Positions 44,203-51,483 of a stretch of 64,000 nucleotides of DNA are shown here, in pieces; the first letter of the stretch is position 1, and each line of letters begins with the position of its first letter. A model generated the notes under the pieces. That model was not told the DNA's origin, ran no database searches, and worked only from the letters and a program-made list of their open reading frames with translations. The stretch comes from Bacillota bacterium (lineage in GTDB: Bacteria; Bacillota_E; JAJZYS01; JAJYTV01): NCBI GenBank assembly GCA_021845645.1, contig JAJZVM010000013.1, positions 24,470-88,469 of the forward strand, given 5' to 3'. The translations under genes were made by a program, and so were the position numbers.

Positions 44203-45052
44203 CCATGTCCCTCCCCGATTGCGCGATCAGGATCTCCCTCAGGCACTTCGCGGCCAGAAGCGCCGTGATGCCGGCCGGGTCGCGGCTCGGCAGCACCTCG
44301 ACGATGTCGACGCCGCAGAGCCTTCTCCCGCCGAAGAGGCGCACCGCCTCGAGCACTTCCCGCGACGTCCAGCCGCCCGGCTCGGGAGTGCCCGTGCCGG
44401 GGGCGAAGGCGGGGTCCGCGACGTCGATGTCGATCGTGAGGTAGATCGGCAGGTCGCCGATCCGCTCAAGCGCATCGCGCGCCGCCGCGGGACTCCACTG
44501 CTCCCGCAGGAAGGTCGCGAGGCGCAGTTCCTCCTCGCAGCCCGAGCGGATGCCGAACTGCAGCACGCGCTGCGGGCCGAGAAGCTCCCTGGCATGGTAG
44601 ACGATCGAGGCGTGGCTCAGGCTCTCGCCGAAGAACGCGTCGCGGAGGTCTGCGTGGGCGTCCAGCTGGACAAGCGCGAAATCGCCCTGCCGGCGCAGGG
44701 CCCTGAGCGCCCCCAGCGTCACGAGGTGCTCGCCGCCGAGCACGAACGGGATGCGGCCCTTCTCCATGATGCCCTGCACGGCCGCCTCCGTGCGGCGGAG
44801 CACGCCGTCCGGGTTGCCGAAGGGGATCTCGACGTCGCCGACGTCCTCGAGGAAGCCCTCGGGCACCGAGCGGCGCAGGGCCGGCGAGTAGTCCTCGAGG
44901 CCGTGGGTCGCCGCGCGGATCGCGAGGGGCCCCTCGCGCGAGCCGGGGTTGAAGGAGGCCGTGCCGTCGAAGGGGACGCCGAGAAGCGAGAAGCGGGGCG
45001 ACGCCGGATTGTCCTGCGCCCAGAGCGGGCGTCCGTGATGGATGAGGTCCAT
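44192..45052 (-). CDS. speB: Agmatinase (ureohydrolase)
   Basis: 286-aa manganese-dependent hydrolase converting agmatine to putrescine and urea. Metal-ligand motifs of the ureohydrolase family: GGEHLVTLGA, LDAHADLRD, and TIDIDVADPAFAPGTGTPEP followed by GG. The GVPFDGTASFNPGSREGP N-terminus is typical of bacterial SpeB. ATG 45052 shares one base with the speE stop (TGATG), and the 3' end overlaps argS. It is the middle of the route arginine to agmatine to putrescine encoded by this operon. Confidence 0.93.
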   Translation of the reverse strand: MDLIHHGRPLWAQDNPASPRFSLLGVPFDGTASFNPGSREGPLAIRAATHGLEDYSPALRRSVPEGFLEDVGDVEIPFGNPDGVLRRTEAAVQGIMEKGRIPFVLGGEHLVTLGALRALRRQGDFALVQLDAHADLRDAFFGESLSHASIVYHARELLGPQRVLQFGIRSGCEEELRLATFLREQWSPAAARDALERIGDLPIYLTIDIDVADPAFAPGTGTPEPGGWTSREVLEAVRLFGGRRLCGVDIVEVLPSRDPAGITALLAAKCLREILIAQSGRDMDVL

Positions 45053-45894
45053 CACTCGACCAGGGCCTTGGCGAAGGGCGGCAGGGCGAAGGCGGCCCTG
45101 TGCATCTCGGCCGTGTAGTAGCGCGTCGCGAGGCCCGCGGCCCTCACTGCGTCCACCTCCCGCGGCAGGGGCTCCTGCGCGCCGGCCGTGAAGCTCCAGG
45201 CGCCCGACGGGTAGGTCGGCAGCGGCGCGAGGTAGAGCTGGTGGTGCGGAAAGCTCGCCTTGACGCTCTGCGCCACGCGGCGTACGACGTCGCCGTTCAC
45301 GAACGGCGACTCGGACTGCGCGCAGACGATGCCGCCGGGCCTGAGCGCCCGCTTGCAGGCGGCGTAGAACTCCGGGCTGTAGAGGCCGACGGCCGGGCCG
45401 ACCGGGTCCGTCGAGTCGATCAGGATGACGTCGAACGCGGCCTCGTGGTCCTGCACGAGCCTCACGCCGTCCTCGTGCAGCACCTCGACCCGCGGGTCCG
45501 AGAGGCCCGACGCGACGCTCGGCAGGTACTCGCGCGCAACGGCCGTCACGCGGGGGTCGATCTCGCAGAGCACGGCGCGCTCCACCTCTGGGTGCTTCAC
45601 GACCTCGCGGATCGTGCCGCCGTCGCCGCCGCCGATCACGAGGACGTCCCTCGGGTGCGGGTGGCTCATCAAGGGGAAGTGCGCCAGCATCTCGTGGTAG
45701 ACGAACTCGTCCTTCTCGGTCACCTGGAAGGTGCCGTCTAGCATCATGACGCGGCCGAAGGCGTAGGTGTCGACGACCAGGATCTCCTGGAAGCGCGAGA
45801 CCTCGCGGTGCAGGACGGTTTCGGCCCTGAGGCCGAGGCGCATGTTGCCGAGCTGCAGTTCCTCGAGCCAGAGCTCCATCGGTGGGCGCGACAT
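45052..45894 (-). CDS. speE: Spermidine synthase (polyamine aminopropyltransferase)
   Basis: 280-aa aminopropyltransferase joining decarboxylated SAM and putrescine. Motifs: SRFQEILVVDTYAFGRVMML, DGTFQVTEKDEFVYHEML, VLVIGGGDGGTIREV, EIDPRVTAVAREYLP, and IDSTDPVGPAVGLY (the substrate-binding Asp loop). Length is standard. It starts 1 base after the pyruvoyl arginine decarboxylase stop and overlaps speB. Decarboxylated SAM must come from an AdoMet decarboxylase outside the window. Confidence 0.95.
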   Translation of the reverse strand: MSRPPMELWLEELQLGNMRLGLRAETVLHREVSRFQEILVVDTYAFGRVMMLDGTFQVTEKDEFVYHEMLAHFPLMSHPHPRDVLVIGGGDGGTIREVVKHPEVERAVLCEIDPRVTAVAREYLPSVASGLSDPRVEVLHEDGVRLVQDHEAAFDVILIDSTDPVGPAVGLYSPEFYAACKRALRPGGIVCAQSESPFVNGDVVRRVAQSVKASFPHHQLYLAPLPTYPSGAWSFTAGAQEPLPREVDAVRAAGLATRYYTAEMHRAAFALPPFAKALVE

Positions 45895-45895
45895 C

Positions 45896-46357
45896 TCAGT
45901 ACCAGAGGGCGGCGGCTGCGAAAGCGCAGCCGATCCGCTGGACGCGAAGGGCCGCCGCGCGAACCTTCATCTCTTTAAGCGTGCGGCCGCGCTCGACGAA
46001 GGCGGCCTCAAGCATGCGCCGGATCTCCGCCTCGGCGTCCTCCGCCGAGCAGCGGCCGGAGAACTCCATGATCACGCCGCACTGGTCGTCGTCACCTAGG
46101 CCGACGCCGATCGCCGCGGCGATCAGCTCGCCGGTCTGCTCGCTCTCGATGGCTCCGTAGGCCGTCGGCAGGAGGCTGCCCTGCGGCATCTCGAGCTTGT
46201 CCATCTCGACGGCGCCCGGCGGCAGGATCGAGGAGACCCGCAGGAGGTTCATGTTGCCGATGCCGGCCGCGAGCAGGGCGTTGTCGAACGCGTTCAGGCG
46301 CGTAGGGCCCTCCGCCGCTGCCGCCACGAGGGTGTACTTGGATGGAGTCTCGAGCAC
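45896..46357 (-). CDS. pvlArgDC: Pyruvoyl-dependent arginine decarboxylase
   Basis: 153-aa proenzyme that self-cleaves between two serines to make a pyruvoyl cofactor, then decarboxylates arginine to agmatine. The cleavage site is RVSSILPPG (Ser42-Ser43). Other family marks: NAFDNALLAAGIGNMNLL, PTAYGAIESEQTGE, and the late GCAFAAAALWY. The start is GTG 46357, with AAAGGGG about 13 bases upstream. First gene of the operon pvlArgDC-speE-speB-argS, so polyamine synthesis from arginine is co-expressed with arginine charging. Confidence 0.93.
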   Translation of the reverse strand: MLETPSKYTLVAAAAEGPTRLNAFDNALLAAGIGNMNLLRVSSILPPGAVEMDKLEMPQGSLLPTAYGAIESEQTGELIAAAIGVGLGDDDQCGVIMEFSGRCSAEDAEAEIRRMLEAAFVERGRTLKEMKVRAAALRVQRIGCAFAAAALWY

Positions 46358-46689
46358 GGGCGGGTGACCCCTTTCGGGAAAAGTCGGGATGGATTATAGC
46401 ATGGAACGACAAAGCTTGCGGCCTTTGCCGCGCGATCTGTGCAAAGGCCGCCTGCGATGCGTCGCGGGAGCGCCCGCGATGTGCCAGGACCATTGTGGAC
46501 GAGAGCCCGGCGGCCCAACGCCGGCCGCGGCCCGCCGTGAGCCGATTTGCCACATGGTGGCAAGATACGATCACGCGATCAGAGACGCCACCTCGCCAAT
46601 GCGCCTTCCTCCTTGGCGCAGGTGTAGGTCTGCCGCCGGACGTCCGCCGTCGTCACGAGCGCGGGACTCTTGCCCTCGTACCGGGAGTC
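46358..46689. other. Gene-free region upstream of the polyamine operon
   Basis: 332 bp holding the promoter side of pvlArgDC (minus) and the start region of the small membrane protein gene (plus). Only short out-of-family reading frames exist. TTATAGCATGG near 46395, a possible -10 element, is the one AT-rich element; no operator or hairpin was recognised. Confidence 0.4.
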
Positions 46690-47043
46690 GTGCACGCTGG
46701 ACAGGTACGGGAGGGGTCGGACATAGGCACGCTCATCATCGGCATGATCGTCTTCCTGCTGCTGCAGATCATCACAGGGCTCCTCTTCGCGCCCCACATG
46801 CCGGAGCGCATGATCACGCACCGCAGCGTGGTCGGCGCGGACAGCTACCTGCCGAAGCGCGTCGGCATCTGGCTTGGGGCCATCGGCTCGCTGGTGCTCG
46901 GTCTGGTGGGCATCGCCTCTCAGGCAGGGGGGCACGCCGCGCGCAGTCCGTCGACGCTGCTGCTCGTGCAGGGCATTCTCTACATCGTGGTCCTCTATAT
47001 GTACGTGCTGAACCTGCGAGCCAAGGGCCGCGGCGACCACTGA
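46690..47043 (+). CDS. Small membrane protein, three predicted helices
   Basis: 117 aa with helices IGTLIIGMIVFLLLQIITGL, IWLGAIGSLVLGLVGIASQ and LLLVQGILYIVVLYMYVLNL, and a basic C-terminus (RAKGRGDH). The loop HMPERMITHRSVVGADSYLP separates helices 1 and 2. The frame is open further upstream without a ribosome binding site or natural composition; GTG 46690 follows CCGGGAG and puts the first helix near the N-terminus, but the start is uncertain. No family recognised. Followed by a hairpin; no operon partner. Confidence 0.55.
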   Translation: MHAGQVREGSDIGTLIIGMIVFLLLQIITGLLFAPHMPERMITHRSVVGADSYLPKRVGIWLGAIGSLVLGLVGIASQAGGHAARSPSTLLLVQGILYIVVLYMYVLNLRAKGRGDH

Positions 47044-47056
47044 CTCACGGCATGGA

Positions 47057-47086
47057 CCGGGCCGGCCTCTCTTGCCGGCGGCCCGG
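47057..47086 (+). terminator. Hairpin after the small membrane protein gene
   Basis: CCGGGCCGGC and GCCGGCGGCCCGG pair with a small bulge over CTCTCTT, 13 bases past the stop. Confidence 0.5.
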
Positions 47087-47155
47087 CGTGACTGCCACAC
47101 CTCATCGTCCGCTCTGCAAAAACGTCCAGTGCGGTGGACGGTGATCCGTATGCCG

Positions 47156-47182
47156 TTGCCGACAAGACATAGGTGGTATGAT
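47156..47182 (+). promoter_or_regulatory. Possible promoter of the AbrB-PIN operon
   Basis: TTGCCG and TATGAT separated by 15 bases, 36 bases upstream of the antitoxin start. Both hexamers resemble the housekeeping consensus, but the spacing is short. Confidence 0.35.
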
Positions 47183-47217
47183 CAAGAAAGTAAGATCGTA
47201 GACTGGAGGGGTGGGAA

Positions 47218-47526
47218 GTGTCCGTCGGCGGAGGTGCCGCAGTGAAACCTGGCAAGGAGCCCCAAGGCAGGTTCCGCGGCAAGCTGTCCTCTCGAGGACA
47301 AGTCGTCATTCCCCAGGTGTTGCGCCAGTGGGCAGAGTTGCGCGAGGGCACGCCGCTTGAGTTTGTTCCACAATCTGATGGCTCCATCTTGATTCGGCGC
47401 GGGGTTCCGGAAACGGACTTCCGCAGGCTGCGCGGCGCCTGGCACAGCGACGCGAGGGCGATCAGCGAAAGACTGCGGACGCTGCGCGAACCTTCGCTTG
47501 AGGCTCTGCGCACGCCCGAGGACTGA
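47218..47526 (+). CDS. AbrB/SpoVT-type antitoxin
   Basis: 102 aa with a SpoVT-AbrB DNA-binding swapped-hairpin domain at ~15-60: GRFRGKLSSRGQVVIPQVLR, QWAELREGTPLEFVPQSDG and SILIRRG. The C-terminal part (RRLRGAWHSDARAISERLRT) should bind and neutralise the toxin. The start is GTG 47218, preceded by GGAGGGG. It ends 1 base before the PIN gene start, the standard layout of an AbrB-VapC type II toxin-antitoxin pair. Probably autorepressed from the promoter region just upstream. Confidence 0.82.
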   Translation: MSVGGGAAVKPGKEPQGRFRGKLSSRGQVVIPQVLRQWAELREGTPLEFVPQSDGSILIRRGVPETDFRRLRGAWHSDARAISERLRTLREPSLEALRTPED

Positions 47527-47527
47527 C

Positions 47528-48040
47528 GTGGCGACCTCCGTGGACACCAACGTGCTCAGTTACCTGCTCCTGGACAGCGACAAGGCTTTGGCGGATGCCG
47601 CCGAGCAGGCTCTTGCCAACGCGGCGGCGGAAGGAATCGTGGCCGTCTGCGGTCCGGTCTTCGCCGAGCTGCTGGCGATTGGTGTGTGGGATGCAACGGG
47701 GCTCGCTGCGGAGCTTTCGAAATCGCACATTGAGGTCGACGACCGCTTCAGCCGGGACGCCTGGGTCGAGGCTGCAAACGCATTTGCTCACTATTTGGAC
47801 GCGAGAAGACCTGCCGAATACCTCTGCCCAACCTGCGGTACGCGCCAAAGGTTTCGCTGCCGCTCATGCGGTTCGGAACTCGGGCGTCCGAAGCACGTAC
47901 TCACGGATTTCTTGATTGGCGCACACGCGAAACACTTTGCCTACGCGCTGCTCACCCACGACACTGGGGTTTACGAGAGCTTCTTCCCACAACTTAGGCT
48001 CCTGCGGCTGAGCCCGGCTGCTGGCGCTGGCCAAGCGTAG
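47528..48040 (+). CDS. PIN-domain toxin (VapC-like) with zinc-ribbon insertion
   Basis: 170-aa presumed ribonuclease toxin. PIN acidic residues are visible: Asp in SVDTNVLSYLL, Glu in GPVFAELLAIG, Asp in HVLTDFLIGAHA, and Asp in LLTHDTGVY. Between the second and third lies an insert with CPTC-x7-CRSC (residues ~100-114), a rubredoxin-like zinc ribbon not found in ordinary VapC. The start is GTG 47528. Paired with the AbrB-type antitoxin one base upstream. A broken copy of its 3' part and downstream DNA lies at 49466-49690. Confidence 0.82.
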   Translation: MATSVDTNVLSYLLLDSDKALADAAEQALANAAAEGIVAVCGPVFAELLAIGVWDATGLAAELSKSHIEVDDRFSRDAWVEAANAFAHYLDARRPAEYLCPTCGTRQRFRCRSCGSELGRPKHVLTDFLIGAHAKHFAYALLTHDTGVYESFFPQLRLLRLSPAAGAGQA

Positions 48041-48283
48041 GACCAGCGTCCATTGTGCCTCAGGGCGCCGGGACGACGTCTCGTTCGCGCGATCCTCCCG
48101 ACCCGGCGTTCCTACGGTCGCGTCGTGGGCGTCGAGGAGAAGCTCGTGCGGTGGCCGGGTTACCCGTACGAGGGTTGCGCCCTCGAGACGTGGTCTTGCA
48201 CTGTGCCGGGCCACGAGCGCCAAGGATAAGCAACAGCTGCACAGAATATAGCCATATATGGCCAGCTGGGATAAGCTGGCCTC
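48041..48283. other. Decayed spacer
   Basis: No gene. The first ~70 bases match the DNA that follows the PIN fragment at 49590-49670, showing that the duplication extends past the toxin gene. The last bases (ATAGCCATATATGG and TAAGCTGGCCTC) resemble the AT-rich end upstream of IS607-type transposase genes. Confidence 0.45.
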
Positions 48284-48358
48284 ATGAAGCTGAGCGAATG
48301 GGCGAGGCAGCAGAGGATCTCGTACAAGACCGCGTGGCGGTGGGTAAGCCGGCAGGTG
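48284..48358 (+). pseudogene. IS607-type TnpA remnant (first ~20 codons)
   Basis: MKLSEWARQQRISYKTAWRW is the characteristic N-terminal MerR-like helix-turn-helix of IS607-family serine recombinases (MKLSEWAxxxGISYKTAWRW). After the last Trp the sequence diverges, and no Resolvase catalytic domain or TnpB follows. It is a 5' fragment left after deletion of the element. Confidence 0.6.
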
Positions 48359-48576
48359 AACGCCACCGAGTGCCGCCTTGTACTGATCAGCCACGTCTTC
48401 GACCATGTTCAAGGGCGGCAGGATGGACTTGGACCACCAACCGATCGTCGCCATCGCCGCTCCCTCCAGCGTGGGGAGAAGCCGCCCCACGCTCTTCAGC
48501 CAATGGCTGGTTCTGGCCCGGCAGTCGAGTTCCCGTGCTTTCTCACACCGCGAATGCCCCTGGCTTCAGCTATGGG

Positions 48577-48825
48577 CTACAAGGCCTTTCTCTCGAGACT
48601 TTGGATACGCTGTTCGTGGTCCTCCAGCCGGCTCCCGAGGCTCTCCTTGATCGTCTGGACGCCCTCCCAGACAAGCCCGACCTTCTTGTCCACGTTCTCG
48701 ATGAGAACGCGAGCTTGCGTATGCAGGTGATCCGCATGCTCTCGTGTCTCTTTGTTGAGGTCAACCATTCGCGTGACGAGACTCTCCTGCATCCCGTCCA
48801 GGTATGCCTTCAGCTCCGGGTCCAT
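48577..48825 (-). CDS. Small coiled-coil protein
   Basis: 82 aa, almost entirely helical with heptad-like spacing: MDPELKAYLDGMQESLVTRM, HTQARVLIENVDKKVGLVWE, GVQTIKESLGSRLEDHEQRI, QSLERKAL. Similar short coiled-coil ORFs are common next to toxin-antitoxin or mobile genes in Firmicutes and related phyla; function unknown. ATG 48825 has GGGGCGGAG upstream. It lies inside an otherwise decayed zone, so it may be a survivor of a lost element. Confidence 0.55.
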   Translation of the reverse strand: MDPELKAYLDGMQESLVTRMVDLNKETREHADHLHTQARVLIENVDKKVGLVWEGVQTIKESLGSRLEDHEQRIQSLERKAL

Positions 48826-49066
48826 GGCTCCGCCCCTTTCACCTGCCGAGAGGTTCGGCTATGACGTGGCGCCCCCCTGCCTGGTCGGGGCGTAGGCCTG
48901 GTAGCACGCTGACGCAAACCTTTACGCATCGTCCGGCTGAGACCGCGCCCGCTCGGACCGCGCCAACTCCACCTCGCCGTCGTGCCATTTGAACCGCTGG
49001 GCACGCAGCCTGTCGGTCACGATGTCCCAGCGCTCGCGACGGTCGCGAAGCCGCTCTTCACCTCAC

Positions 49067-49333
49067 CTATACGGGCTTCTGCTCCGCAAGATCAAGCAGG
49101 GCCTCCTTGAAGTCGAGGTCCGCTCCCACCGTGCGGGGCCTCGTGTCGGGCCAGGTCTGCTTGTTGCACATGCTGCAGTTGCACGAGGTGTTCCACTTCG
49201 CAAGATGGCCAGGCGTCATGTGCTCGGGGGCACCAAGAGGCCACACACTACGCACCATCTGGTAGCGCCGCTTTACGTACCGCTGCCGGTGCTGGCGGAT
49301 ATGCTCGGCCGAATGCTGCTGCAACGCGATCAC
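49067..49333 (-). CDS. Small hypothetical protein with KWNxxCxCxxC motif
   Basis: About 88 aa if GTG 49333 is the start (uncertain; no good ribosome binding site). The N-terminal half is basic (HRQRYVKRRYQMVRSVWPLG), followed by HLAKWNTSCNCSMCNKQTWP and an acidic end. A KWN-x2-C-x-C-x2-C pattern after a basic helix occurs in a family of short hypothetical proteins of unknown role, perhaps binding zinc and nucleic acid. Flanking DNA is decayed, so it may itself be a fragment. Confidence 0.35.
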   Translation of the reverse strand: MIALQQHSAEHIRQHRQRYVKRRYQMVRSVWPLGAPEHMTPGHLAKWNTSCNCSMCNKQTWPDTRPRTVGADLDFKEALLDLAEQKPV

Positions 49334-49465
49334 CCCACTTGATGGTGTGGTTCCACCTCGATTGTGGCAATCCTCCGCGCTCTGCTCTCCCACGGATAGC
49401 CAAGAGATGCATTGCGCAGGCGGCACAGAGGGGACTGGGCACGGCCAACGGCTCCGCCCCGCTCA

Positions 49466-49690
49466 TGCCCATCGGAAATCGGGCGCCCGAAGCACGTGCT
49501 CACGGATTTCCTGATCAGCGCGCACGCGGCGCACTTTGCTGCGTGCTGCTTACCCACGACACCGTGGCGGCTGAACCCGGCTTCTGGCGCCGGCCAAGCG
49601 CAGGACCAGTGCCACTCGCGCCTCGGAGCGGCAGGACGAGGCCTCGTTCACGCGATCCTCCCGATCCGGCGCTCCTTCTACAAGTCTCAG
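49466..49690 (+). pseudogene. Degenerate duplicate of the PIN toxin 3' end and flank
   Basis: The frame reads IGRPKHVLTDFLISAHAAHF, matching LGRPKHVLTDFLIGAHAKHF of the PIN toxin, then loses the frame (PTTPWRLNPASGAGQAQDQ). DNA similarity to about 47877-48115 continues past the toxin stop. The zinc ribbon and N-terminus are missing, and a deletion lies after the THD motif. Direct-repeat relic of a duplicated toxin-antitoxin locus. Confidence 0.65.
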
Positions 49691-49988
49691 GCCGCATACG
49701 GCCGGCGAACATGCACTGCATGGAGAACAGGCCGCAGTGGGCATCCTCGCCGCAGTCCGCGGAGTGCTCGGCAGTAGTCATGACCGGGCGACGCCTTGCG
49801 CCGCACCTGCCGGAACGCATGATCGCGAACCCTTGCCTAGCGCGGGCAGTCATCGTCGACGTGCCGGAGCATCTGTCTTAGCCCATCGCCCCGTGACGGA
49901 TGGACGCTCGGGTCGCAAGGCTCCGCATGATGCGCTGACCGCCGTAGAATCGCTCGCTTGCCGCCCGCCTGGATCATGCACACATGTC
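49691..49988. other. Decayed spacer
   Basis: About 300 bp with no supported gene, between the PIN fragment and the promoter of the AAA+ ATPase gene. Frames are short and composition is mixed. Nothing else recognised. Confidence 0.4.
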
Positions 49989-50003
49989 GTGCTAAAATAG
50001 CAC
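49989..50003 (+). promoter_or_regulatory. Palindrome overlapping an extended -10 promoter
   Basis: GTGCTA-AAA-TAGCAC is a perfect inverted repeat, and TGCTAAAAT inside it forms an extended -10 (TGnTAAAAT). It lies 19 bases upstream of the ATPase start. The overlap suggests that transcription is blocked when a dimeric protein binds the palindrome. Confidence 0.55.
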
Positions 50004-50021
50004 ATTATTTGTGTAGATGAG

Positions 50022-51158
50022 GTGGAGTGGTTGCCCATCACGCAGTCCTTCCCCCTGCAGGACCCCGTCGACTCGGGAGATGTCGTGGACCGTGCAGCCT
50101 TCCTTGACGAACTCGGGAAACGACTGGCAGCCGGCGAACGCCTCCTTCTGGCCGGTCCTCGCAGGACGGGCAAAACAAGCCTGGCTCTGGAAGCGCTTCG
50201 GCACCTAAAAGCCTCTGGCCACTACACGGCCTATGTGGATCTCTTCGGCGTGGAGTCACGTGGAGATTTCGCTGAGTTGCTCGTGGACGCACTGTTCGAG
50301 AACCGCAGCCGCTTGCGGCGAACGGTGCATGCCATGCGGGGCTTAGCCTCTGGCGTCGCGGGAGCAGCAAGCGGACTAGACCTCAAGTTCCAAGGATTCG
50401 ATCTCGCATTCTCGCTGGCCAAGAAGAGCGACGATGCCCTGTTCGAAGAGTCGCTGGATCTCGCACAGAGGCTTGCCGAGGAAGATGATCGACGCGTCAT
50501 CGTCGTTCTGGATGAGTTCCAGGACTTCGACAAGCTCGGCGGCGACGCCGTATTCAAGAAGCTCCGTGCCCACTTCCAACGGCACGCGTACGTCAGCTAC
50601 CTTTTCCTCGGCTCCCAGGCGGGCGTCATGCGGGAATTGTTCGGAAAGGGCCGGCAAGCTTTCTATCGCTTCGCCGCTCCCCTGGATGTCCCGCCCGTTG
50701 TGGAGGCGGCCTGGATCACTTACATCGAGGAGAAGTTCCGTGGCTGCGGACTCGAGCCGACCAACCTTTCCTTGAGGGACATCGTCTCCAGAACGGGCGG
50801 GCATCCTTCCGACACCATGTGGGTCTGCCAGGAGACCTGGCACGCCGCTCGGGAGATCGGGACGTCCAAGCTTTCGGTGGAGCTCGTGGAGGTGGGTTAC
50901 GAACGGGCCCTGCAGCATCTGCGGCTGGCCTTCGACGAGATCTGGGACGGCTTCACCGGGCACAAGGGCCTTCAGCCACTCGTGAGCCGCATTGCCAACG
51001 GCGAGCAGGCGTATCCCAAAGGTGAACACCCACAGACCGTGACCCGGGCACTGCATGAGCTGCTGGGCACGGGAGTTGCAACGCGGCTCGGCCGGGGTAC
51101 CTATCGTCTCACCGAGCCGATGCTCGCAGAGTATGTCCGGCGGCGCACCGGCCGCTGA
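50022..51158 (+). CDS. AAA+/STAND-type ATPase (archaeal ATPase family)
   Basis: 378 aa. P-loop LLLAGPRRTGKTSLALEALR (~42-61), Walker B VIVVLDEFQDFDKLG (~158-172), sensor region SYLFLGSQAGVMRELFG, then a helical lid and a C-terminal winged-helix-like part (TVTRALHELLGTGVATRLGR; TYRLTEPMLAEYVRR). This is the pattern of the prokaryotic/archaeal ATPase family (PF01637-like) found singly in accessory regions; some members have a C-terminal nuclease, which is absent here. GTG 50022 is the track start; the ribosome binding site (GATGAGG) is weak and TTG 50031 is possible. The family's function is poorly understood; regulation or defence is speculative. Confidence 0.75.
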   Translation: MEWLPITQSFPLQDPVDSGDVVDRAAFLDELGKRLAAGERLLLAGPRRTGKTSLALEALRHLKASGHYTAYVDLFGVESRGDFAELLVDALFENRSRLRRTVHAMRGLASGVAGAASGLDLKFQGFDLAFSLAKKSDDALFEESLDLAQRLAEEDDRRVIVVLDEFQDFDKLGGDAVFKKLRAHFQRHAYVSYLFLGSQAGVMRELFGKGRQAFYRFAAPLDVPPVVEAAWITYIEEKFRGCGLEPTNLSLRDIVSRTGGHPSDTMWVCQETWHAAREIGTSKLSVELVEVGYERALQHLRLAFDEIWDGFTGHKGLQPLVSRIANGEQAYPKGEHPQTVTRALHELLGTGVATRLGRGTYRLTEPMLAEYVRRRTGR

Positions 51159-51483
51159 GTCGGCGCCCCGGTTCCGCCAGTCTTTCCACGCTCCTGCAGG
51201 TCACCACGGCGTGGCGCAGCGAGGCGCCCCCGCCATGTGCCGAAGACGCGGCCGCCCTCGACATCTCCGCCGGACCGCGCCGATCGCCGGCGTCTCGTGA
51301 CGCCCCGTGTCCCGCTTCTCGCCTCTCGCTTCCCCGCCCCCCTGGACCGGGTGGAACCGGTCCAGGGGGGCGGGGCTGGATCTATGCGGGGTCGAGGCCC
51401 TGTGCTGCAATGGGTCCACCAGGCGACATATCGTGGATCAGCCCTACCCTGTGATGCCGGGTGCCTTCAGAGGAGGCAGCTCC
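51159..51483. other. Gene-free region upstream of the second uptake operon
   Basis: 325 bp between the ATPase stop and the PLP-enzyme start. It must hold the promoter of the following operon, which I could not assign. Dominated by the hairpin at 51332-51375. Confidence 0.45.
51332..51375. terminator. Perfect 19-bp stem hairpin
   Basis: CCCCGCCCCCCTGGACCGG pairs base for base with the right arm (51357-51375) around GTGGAA. There is no T-run in either direction. It may end the ATPase transcript or act as a leader structure of the downstream operon, whose start codon is 109 bases away. Confidence 0.55.

Noticed and set aside
46342..46689. Upstream extension of the small membrane protein
   Set aside because: Composition is unlike the neighbouring genes, there is no ribosome binding site, and the first helix already lies close to GTG 46690.
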